Assembly (NCBI RefSeq): GCF_006094695.1
Contig: NZ_CP035103.1
Span: 3,286,001-3,350,000, forward strand
Reading direction: 5' to 3'
Source of the DNA: Kocuria rosea
GTDB lineage: Bacteria; Actinomycetota; Actinomycetes; Actinomycetales; Micrococcaceae
Length of the DNA stretch: 64,000 nucleotides
The position numbers and the translations under genes are program-made. The notes under the pieces were generated by a model. That model searched no databases. It worked only from the letters and a program-made list of their open reading frames with translations, and had not been told where the DNA came from. This document shows, piece after piece, positions 58,534 through 64,000 of the stretch. The stretch's first letter is position 1. Every line of letters begins with the position of its first letter.

Positions 58534-59106
58534 TCACCGCCGGGCGATGAGCGCCGCCTCGATCCCCGCGGCGGCGAGCAGGAGGGTTGCGGCGAGGGCG
58601 AGGACGCCGAGGGAGGCCGGCAGCGCCGTGAGGTAGCTGCGCACCAGGCCGTTCCGGCGGGCGGTGAGGGCGGCGGTGAGGGGGAGCAGGCCCGCGGCCG
58701 CGGCCACGAGGCAGCCGAGGAACTCGAGCCCCGCGTACCAGCCGGCCGCACCGGCGAGCGCGGCGGCGCCGACGTTGAGCACGCCGATCTTCGCCGTGGC
58801 GCCCACGTAGACCGACAGCAGTGCCAGGGACGTGCCCGTGAGCAGGCCGCCGGTGAGCACGCCGCTGTAGAGCAGGGCGGCGGCGCCGAGGTTGCGGGCC
58901 AGGATGGCGCCGAAGGACCCGTCGTGGTCCTGACCGGCGCCGGCCGTGTCCTGCAGGGTCGCGGGGACGCGGGAGATGCTCTCGTAGCCCACCAGGAACC
59001 CCGCCACGAAGAGCGCCGTGGCGGCCGCCGCCGCCCACCCGAGGGCGCGGCGCGCTGCGCGGGCGTCGCGGGGAGCGGTGCGGAGGTCCGTGGGCACGGT
59101 CTTCAT
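58534..59106 (-). CDS. DUF95 / SpoIIM-like membrane protein
   Basis: A 190-residue membrane protein with five spans. The pattern FVAGFLVGYESISRVP, ILARNLGAAALLYSGVLTGG and GAAGWYAGLEFLGCLVAAAA matches the DUF95/SpoIIM family (initial Gly-Tyr, the Asn in the second block, and the Gly/Glu in the third). DUF95 proteins are a constant part of circular bacteriocin clusters, where they help maturation or secretion. It starts 39 nt after the precursor gene. Confidence 0.78.
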   Translation of the reverse strand: MKTVPTDLRTAPRDARAARRALGWAAAAATALFVAGFLVGYESISRVPATLQDTAGAGQDHDGSFGAILARNLGAAALLYSGVLTGGLLTGTSLALLSVYVGATAKIGVLNVGAAALAGAAGWYAGLEFLGCLVAAAAGLLPLTAALTARRNGLVRSYLTALPASLGVLALAATLLLAAAGIEAALIARR

Positions 59107-59145
59107 GGCGGGGGTCCAGGCAGCGTCAGCGGAGCGGGCGGCGGC

Positions 59146-59430
59146 TCAGGCGATGGCCAGGCTGCGGGCCTTCTTGGACAGGTACCAGCGGATGGTGCCG
59201 ACGACCGCGCCGCCGATGCCGAAGCCGAACATCGCGGCCACGAGGGTCAGCGCCCAGCCGCCGGCCTCGACCGCGGCCACGATCTGGCTCGCGGACGCGG
59301 CGGAGATGCCGAGGGAGCCAGCGACCCAGGCGATGCCGACACCGCCGAGGACGAGGCCGAGGACGGCGATGGAGGCGGCGGCCGAGACGGGCAGGACCGT
59401 GCGGACGGAGGGGGTGCGGGGGGTGGTCAT
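59146..59430 (-). CDS. Circular bacteriocin precursor, uberolysin/circularin A-like
   Basis: A 94-residue peptide. Aligned by eye with uberolysin (LAGYTGIASGTAKKVVDAID), residues 36 onward read VAGSLGISAASASQIVAAVE, then AG and a Gly/Ala/Val-rich helix region, then a cationic helix (RWYLSKKARS) and the hydrophobic end LAIA. This gives a predicted core of 59 residues (36-94), whose ends would be joined head to tail, after a 35-residue leader that is longer than usual. The core has four or five short helices and one basic patch, as in membrane-permeabilising circular bacteriocins. AGGAG is 6 nt before the ATG. DUF95, permease and ATPase genes follow. Confidence 0.8.
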   Translation of the reverse strand: MTTPRTPSVRTVLPVSAAASIAVLGLVLGGVGIAWVAGSLGISAASASQIVAAVEAGGWALTLVAAMFGFGIGGAVVGTIRWYLSKKARSLAIA

Positions 59431-59502
59431 GAAGAGCTCCTGTGTTCCCGAGGTTTCTGTGGGGGGTGCATCATCCGGCGGGTTCCCCGGGTGATGGCTC
59501 AG

Positions 59503-59531
59503 AATCTACGAGAGCCGGGAGGCCGCGGCCA
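59503..59531 (-). promoter_or_regulatory. Possible promoter of the circular bacteriocin operon
   Basis: Minus strand TAGATT (59503-59508) is a fair -10. At 17 bp upstream there is no good -35; instead a GGCCGCGGCC palindrome (59521-59530) covers that position, which would suit activation by a regulator. The leader is about 70 nt. Confidence 0.35.
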
Positions 59532-59547
59532 TCGGCCGAAGGAATGG

Positions 59548-59586
59548 TTCCGGACCGTCCGGAGGATGCCGCCGGCCGGTCCGGAA
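59548..59586 (-). terminator. Terminator of the DUF4870 gene
   Basis: TTCCGGACCG (59548-59557) pairs perfectly with CGGTCCGGAA (59577-59586), starting 5 nt after the DUF4870 stop. It separates that gene from the bacteriocin operon. Confidence 0.65.
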
Positions 59587-59591
59587 GGACG

Positions 59592-59990
59592 TCACTGCAG
59601 CACCGGCAGCTGGAGCGGGTAGCGGTACACCTCGCCCTTGTTGGCCTTGAGCACGGCCAGGACGTGGCACACCACGAGCAGCACCGCGGCGAGGATCCAC
59701 AGCACGATCGCCACGGGGATCAGGATCACGGTGAACAGGCACACCCACGCCACCACGTTGAGCAGCCACATGGACAGGTTGAAGTTGAACGACCCGGCGG
59801 AGGTGGCGCGCAGGAACGCGTTCTTGTCCCGGTGGACGAGCCAGACGACGAGGGGACCCACGAATCCGAGCCACCCGACGGAGACCAGCGCGCCGATCAG
59901 TCCGGACAGGTGGGTGAGGACCGCGATGGTGCGGTCGTCCCCCTGCGCCCGGTACTGCGGACGGGGTGCTGACGGTGGAAGGTAGGACAT
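59592..59990 (-). CDS. DUF4870 (Tic20-like) membrane protein
   Basis: A 132-residue protein. A Pro/Ala start leads to DDRTIAVLTHLSGLIGALVS, a cytoplasmic VHRDKNAFLRATSAGSFNFN segment, and two further spans, ending GEVYRYPLQLPVL. This is the standard DUF4870 layout; the function is unknown. AGGAG selects ATG 59990. It is transcribed separately from the bacteriocin cluster. Confidence 0.88.
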   Translation of the reverse strand: MSYLPPSAPRPQYRAQGDDRTIAVLTHLSGLIGALVSVGWLGFVGPLVVWLVHRDKNAFLRATSAGSFNFNLSMWLLNVVAWVCLFTVILIPVAIVLWILAAVLLVVCHVLAVLKANKGEVYRYPLQLPVLQ

Positions 59991-60238
59991 GGGGTTCTCC
60001 TGGTGGGCAGTGGCGGAACCGGTCGCGGCACCAAGTGCCGCGGACGCCGGACCGGCGCGGTGCAGCCAGCGTATCGGGGCCGGGCCCGCGCCCGGTATGG
60101 GGGAAGACCGCACATGACGGCGGCGGATCCCCGCCGTCACGCACGGCACCGACGACGACGACGCGACGCGCGCTGGTCTACGATTCTCGGCAGACCGTTC
60201 CCGGCCCGCCCCCGCGGGCCTCTTCCCGAGGGAGGCCC

Positions 60239-61054
60239 GTGGCTCCGCAGCTGCGCCCCAACAAGTACGCCTACCGGGCCATCGTGCTCGCCGGCCTCGC
60301 CGCGGTGAAGCTCTTCCGCGTGCCCCTGCTGGCCTCGGGCGAGGAGCACCTGCCCACCGACCAGGTGGTGCGCGGCCTGCAGCGGGAGGTCCGCCCCGGC
60401 CGGGGCGCCGTCGTGGCGGTGACCCACTTCGGCTACCTCGACTTCGTCTTCGCGCAGCTGGTGGTCTGGCGCCGGCTGCGGGCCCACTCCCGCTTCCTCA
60501 TCACCCGCAAGCACACCGGCAGCGCCTTCGTCACGGCGGTGTGCCGGCTGTGCGACCACGTCGTGGTCGACCGCGCCGACGGCGCCCCGGCCTACGCCGA
60601 GGCCGTGGCCAAGCTGGCGCGCGGCGAGTTCCTCGCGGTGTTCCCGGAGGGCGGGGTCAGCCGCAGCTGGACCGTGCGCCCGCTGCGCACCGGCGCCGTG
60701 CGCATGGCCGCCGAGACCGGCGCGCCCGTCATCCCGGTGTCCGTGTGGGGCGGCCACCGGATGCTCACCCGCGGGCGCGGCCGGATCCGGCTGCGCGACG
60801 TGTGGCGCACGCCGGTGCGCGTGCACGTCGGCCCGGTGCTGCGGGTGGACCCCGACGAGGACGTCCGCGCCGCGAGCGCCCGGCTGCGCGCGGTGCTGCA
60901 GGAGGGGATCGACCGGTGCATCGACAGCTACCCCGTGACCCCGGAGCCGGGTGCGTGGTGGATGCCGGCGCACCGGGGCGGGAGCGCGATCACGGTCCAG
61001 GAGCAGATCGACGCCGACGCCCGGGAGCGGGAGGCCTACAAGCGCACCGGCTGA
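60239..61054 (+). CDS. PlsC-like 1-acyl-sn-glycerol-3-phosphate acyltransferase family protein
   Basis: A 271-residue membrane-associated acyltransferase. The catalytic HX4D motif is THFGYLD; the glycerol-phosphate loop is VFPEGGVSR. RLCDHVVVDRADG and AAETGAPVIPVSVWG fit the family. It probably acylates a lysolipid or another alcohol. The GTG start is preceded by GAGGGAGG. TACGAT (60179-60184) may be the -10. The spacer 59991-60238 holds nothing else clear. Confidence 0.87.
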   Translation: MAPQLRPNKYAYRAIVLAGLAAVKLFRVPLLASGEEHLPTDQVVRGLQREVRPGRGAVVAVTHFGYLDFVFAQLVVWRRLRAHSRFLITRKHTGSAFVTAVCRLCDHVVVDRADGAPAYAEAVAKLARGEFLAVFPEGGVSRSWTVRPLRTGAVRMAAETGAPVIPVSVWGGHRMLTRGRGRIRLRDVWRTPVRVHVGPVLRVDPDEDVRAASARLRAVLQEGIDRCIDSYPVTPEPGAWWMPAHRGGSAITVQEQIDADAREREAYKRTG

Positions 61055-61073
61055 GCCCGGCCGGGGCACCGTC

Positions 61074-62291
61074 TCAGCGGAAGCCGGCGCGCAGCACCAG
61101 CTCGAGCTGGAACCGGCTCCTGGGGTCGTTGAGGCGGTCCCCGAAGACCTCCCGGAGCTGGTTCACCCGGTAGCCCACCGTCTGCTCGTGGATGTTCAGC
61201 TCGGCGGCCATCGCCGCGCGCTGCCCGTGGTGCTCGAGCCAGCACAGCAGGGTCGTGACCAGCCGCTCCCGCTGCCCGGCCTTGAGCTCGTCCAGCGGGG
61301 CCAGGCACTGCGCGGCGAGGTCCGCGACCACACTGCGCTCGCTGTGCAGGACGAGCTCCATGAGGTGCTCCGAGACCCACAGCGGCCCGGCGTCGGCCGG
61401 TTCCTCCCGCTGCAGCAGATCCCGGGTCAGCACGGCCAGGCGCAGGGACTCGGGGGCCGCGTACCAGGGCCGGCCCGGGCCGATCACCGCTCCCCGGCCG
61501 GTGAGCGCGCGCTCCAGCTCCCGGCGGCCGGTCGGCGAGGAGGGCTCGGGGACCACCGCCACCACGTCGCCGGGGCGGGACGTGAGCAGCGCCCGCTCCC
61601 CGAGGCGCGAGCGCAGCCCCACCCGCCGGTCGGCGGCCAGCGTCACCACGACCACCCGGTCGGGCACCGGCCACCCCGCGGCGGCGGCGGCCGTGCGCAC
61701 CGCGTCCTCCACCACGTGGCCGCGGACGAGCATGTCCGCGAGCGCGTCCAGCAGACGGTCCCGCTCCCCGGCACGCTCGGACTGCTCCATGGCATAGCCC
61801 TCGGCGCTGGCCGCGGAGAGCTCCTCGATGTAGGCGAACACGGACTCCGCGAGGCCGATCAGCACGGACGCCTCGAACCCCGCGTCCATGGCCACGCGGG
61901 AGAGCGAGCGCAGCGTGGTGCGCGCCCCGGAGCGGTAGGCCGCGAAGAGGGCGTCCATCGGCCGGCCCTCGCGCACCTCGCCGCGGCCGAGCCCCTCGTA
62001 GACCCGCCGGTCGTCCCCCATCAGCGCCGGCTGCTGGGTGCCGGGCAGCTGCAGGAACCGGGTCAGGGCCACCTCGACCCCGCGCCGGATGCTGTCGCCG
62101 AACAGGCCCTCCAGCGGCCGGGCGTAGACCGGGACGTCGAGCCGCACGGCGTCCAGCAGCTCCTCCGTCACCGCCGGCAGGTGCGGGACCAGGAGGGGGG
62201 TCAGCGCCGGCGGCAGGGAGGTCCACGGCAGCTCCCGGTCCGCCCGCCGCCCCGGCTGCGCGTGCTCCGTCGTGTGGTCCACCCGCTCCAC
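61074..62291 (-). CDS. PucR/CdaR-type helix-turn-helix regulator
   Basis: A 405-residue regulator. The C-terminal PucR HTH is AAMAAELNIHEQTVGYRVNQ followed by LREVFGDRLNDP. The middle has a GGDEF-like/RsbU-type region common in actinobacterial CdaR relatives. Homologues of this size often stand divergent from lipid or aromatic metabolism genes. GTG 62291 has GGGGGA upstream. It is divergent from the reductase and desaturase pair and is their likely regulator, by position. Confidence 0.87.
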   Translation of the reverse strand: MERVDHTTEHAQPGRRADRELPWTSLPPALTPLLVPHLPAVTEELLDAVRLDVPVYARPLEGLFGDSIRRGVEVALTRFLQLPGTQQPALMGDDRRVYEGLGRGEVREGRPMDALFAAYRSGARTTLRSLSRVAMDAGFEASVLIGLAESVFAYIEELSAASAEGYAMEQSERAGERDRLLDALADMLVRGHVVEDAVRTAAAAAGWPVPDRVVVVTLAADRRVGLRSRLGERALLTSRPGDVVAVVPEPSSPTGRRELERALTGRGAVIGPGRPWYAAPESLRLAVLTRDLLQREEPADAGPLWVSEHLMELVLHSERSVVADLAAQCLAPLDELKAGQRERLVTTLLCWLEHHGQRAAMAAELNIHEQTVGYRVNQLREVFGDRLNDPRSRFQLELVLRAGFR

Positions 62292-62367
62292 GATCCCCCG
62301 CTTTCATTCCGACACCACAATTTCTCTGCTGAAAGAGTACGCGACGGGACGAGAACTGCCGTCGGAT

Positions 62368-62394
62368 TTGGGGCACAGTTATTACGTGCCCCAA
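62368..62394. promoter_or_regulatory. Perfect dyad covering the reductase start codon
   Basis: TTGGGGCAC and GTGCCCCAA are exact inverted copies separated by AGTTATTAC. The right arm contains the GTG start of the ferredoxin reductase. It may be an operator for the adjacent regulator or an mRNA hairpin that hides the start. Confidence 0.6.
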
Positions 62395-63438
62395 CTGCGA
62401 CTGTTCACCCGCCTGGCCTCGGCCTTCACCACGCCCCGCTCCCCCGAGGACTTCCTGCGGCTCATCGACCCCCTGGCCAGCGCCCGCCAGCTGCGCGGCC
62501 TGGTGACCGCCGTGGTGCCCGAGACCGCGGACTCGGTGACGATCCGCTTCCGCCCCGGCCGCGGCTGGAACGCGCACGAGGCCGGCCAGTGGGCCCGCAT
62601 CGGCGTGGAGATCGACGGCGTGCGGCACTGGCGCTCCTACTCCCTCAGCACGGGCGCCGGCCAGGACCCGGCGATCACGGTGACGGCGATGGGCAAGGTC
62701 TCCACCGCCCTCGTCCGGGGGACCCGGCCCGGTGACGTGCTGTTCCTCGCCCCGCCCGAGGGCGACTTCGTCCTCCCCGAGAGCCCGCGCCCGCTGCTGA
62801 TGCTCACCGCCGGCAGCGGCCTGACGCCGGTCATGTCCATGATCCGCACCCTCGTGCCCCGCCGTCCGGACGCCGACCTGGTGCTCGTGCACTCCTCGCG
62901 CTCCCCGGAGGAGTCCCTGTTCCGCGAGGAGCTGCTGGAGCTCACCGACCAGTTCCCCGGCTTCCGCCTGGTCCAGTGGTTCACCGGTGAGCGCGGCCGC
63001 CGCCTCGACCTCGCGGCCACCGCCGACCTCGACGCCGCGTGCCCCGACTGGCGCGACCGCGCCGCCTACGCGTGCGGCCCCGCCGACTTCCTCGACGCCG
63101 CCGAGGCGCTCTGGCAGCGGGAGGAGGGCGAGCTGCGGGTCGAGCGCTTCGCCGCCGTGGTCGCCCCCGGCTCCGGCGGGGAGGGCGGGCGCGTGACCTT
63201 CGAGAAGTCCGACAAGGAGGTCGAGGCCGACAGCGCCACGACCCTCCTGGCCGCCGGCGAGGACGCCGGTCTGATGATGCGCAGCGGCTGCCGCATGGGC
63301 ATCTGCCACGCGTGCGTGACCCCGCTGCTCTCCGGGCAGGTCCGTGACACCCGCACCGGCGAGGTCCACGGCGAGCCCGGCCACCTCGTCCAGACCTGCG
63401 TGTCCACGGCCGCCGGTCCCGTCAGCCTCGACGCCTGA
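62386..63438 (+). CDS. Ferredoxin reductase-type flavoprotein with 2Fe-2S domain (desaturase electron donor)
   Basis: A 350-residue protein. An FAD domain with RSYSLSTGAG, an NAD(P) domain with LMLTAGSGLTPVMSMIRTL and YACGPADFLDAAE, and a C-terminal plant-type 2Fe-2S ferredoxin domain (SGCRMGICHACVTPLL with the fourth Cys in VQTCVS). The same gene pair is known in mycobacteria (Rv3230c with DesA3), where it passes electrons to the desaturase. GTG 62386 is chosen; a TTG at 62368 is an alternative. Confidence 0.9.
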   Translation: MPQLRLFTRLASAFTTPRSPEDFLRLIDPLASARQLRGLVTAVVPETADSVTIRFRPGRGWNAHEAGQWARIGVEIDGVRHWRSYSLSTGAGQDPAITVTAMGKVSTALVRGTRPGDVLFLAPPEGDFVLPESPRPLLMLTAGSGLTPVMSMIRTLVPRRPDADLVLVHSSRSPEESLFREELLELTDQFPGFRLVQWFTGERGRRLDLAATADLDAACPDWRDRAAYACGPADFLDAAEALWQREEGELRVERFAAVVAPGSGGEGGRVTFEKSDKEVEADSATTLLAAGEDAGLMMRSGCRMGICHACVTPLLSGQVRDTRTGEVHGEPGHLVQTCVSTAAGPVSLDA

Positions 63439-63491
63439 CCCCGAAGCTTCCAGCACTCGTTCCCCGACCCCGTTCCGAAAGGACCGACACC

Positions 63492-64000
63492 ATGACGATC
63501 GTCACCCCCTTCCTGCTCGACTCGGGCCGCCCCACCGAGTCGGCCAAGCCCTCCGCCGCCGCGCACCTCTCCGACGAGCAGGTCGAGGAGCTGGGCCGCG
63601 AGCTCGACGCCCTCCGCGAGTCCGTGATCGCCACCCGCGGGGCGAAGGACGCGGCCTACATCCGCCGCGTCATCGCCACGCAGCGCTCCCTCGAGCTGGC
63701 CGGGCGCGCCACGCTGCTGTTCGCCAAGCACAAGCCCGCCTGGTTCGCCGGCACCGGCATGCTGACCGTCGCCAAGATCCTGGAGAACATGGAGATCGGG
63801 CACAACGTGCTGCACGGGCAGTGGGACTGGATGCGCGATCCCGACATCCACTCCACCACCTGGGAGTGGGACTTCGTGACCCCGTCCCGGGCGTGGCAGC
63901 ACACCCACAACGACCTGCACCACACCTGGACCAACGTGGTCGGCAAGGACCGGGACGTCGGGTACACCATTCTGCGCATGGACGAGGACCAGGAGTGGAA
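63492..64000 (+). CDS. Fatty-acyl desaturase (DesA3-like), 3' partial
   Basis: The first about 169 residues of a membrane di-iron desaturase, cut by the window end. GAAAGGA precedes the ATG. After a polar N terminus, the hydrophobic region carries the first two histidine boxes, GHNVLHGQWDW and HTHNDLHHTW; the third would lie beyond the window. It is expected to put a double bond into acyl-CoA (delta-9 type) with the reductase encoded 53 nt upstream, adjusting membrane fluidity. Confidence 0.9.
   Translation, partial: MTIVTPFLLDSGRPTESAKPSAAAHLSDEQVEELGRELDALRESVIATRGAKDAAYIRRVIATQRSLELAGRATLLFAKHKPAWFAGTGMLTVAKILENMEIGHNVLHGQWDWMRDPDIHSTTWEWDFVTPSRAWQHTHNDLHHTWTNVVGKDRDVGYTILRMDEDQEW

Overview
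The window is chromosomal DNA from a very GC-rich actinobacterium, most likely Micrococcaceae and close to Kocuria. The evidence is the 16S/23S/5S operon, the conserved fhaA-fhaB-pstP-rodA-pbpA-pknA-pknB cluster next to a pabA/trpG-type gene and crgA, strong AGGAGG ribosome sites, frequent GTG starts and many ATGA/GTGA gene overlaps. No insertion sequence, integrase, tRNA gene or CRISPR array was seen.

Layout. 1-8.1 kb: a partial GH65 disaccharide phosphorylase, two EEP-fold phosphodiesterases, a CapA-like lipoprotein, a DUF1028 protein, Dps and two small conserved-type proteins. 8.2-14.9 kb: FadH dienoyl-CoA reductase, an amidohydrolase, and an opposed group of PepSY lipoprotein, DHA2 exporter and RraA-like protein. 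15.0-26.2 kb: the cell-wall growth and Ser/Thr phosphorylation operon (FHA proteins, PP2C phosphatase, SEDS RodA, class B PBP, two PASTA kinases), then a glutamine amidotransferase and crgA with a coupled small membrane gene. 26.3-36.1 kb: YceI, flavin reductases, AlkB, an LLM oxidoreductase, an SGNH esterase, a three-gene LEA/holin/DUF3618 stress operon, an SDR, an alpha/beta hydrolase and a Cu/Zn superoxide dismutase lipoprotein. 36.2-42.3 kb: the rRNA operon on the minus strand, with a recognisable promoter, leader, processing stems and terminator. 42.4-52.9 kb: fatty-acid oxidation genes (FadB-like plus acyl-CoA dehydrogenase), TetR and MerR regulators, PhzF, SMP-30, Tag glycosylase and an MFS transporter.

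The most notable region is 52.9-59.4 kb. A minus-strand operon begins with a 94-residue precursor that resembles circular bacteriocins of the uberolysin/circularin A type. A DUF95/SpoIIM-like membrane protein, two further small membrane proteins, a large permease and an ABC ATPase follow, all closely spaced or overlapping. A NarL-type response regulator and a multi-membrane-span histidine kinase lie directly beside it. Between them is a 61-residue secreted peptide whose last nine residues are bracketed by two cysteines. Together these look like a regulated circular-bacteriocin system not of the usual Firmicutes layout; the link between the parts is inferred from position.

The end of the window (59.6-64 kb) holds a DUF4870 protein, a PlsC-like acyltransferase, and a PucR/CdaR-type regulator divergent from a ferredoxin reductase and fatty-acyl desaturase pair. 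The desaturase runs off the window. Coordinates of the mature rRNA ends are estimates from conserved terminal sequences.
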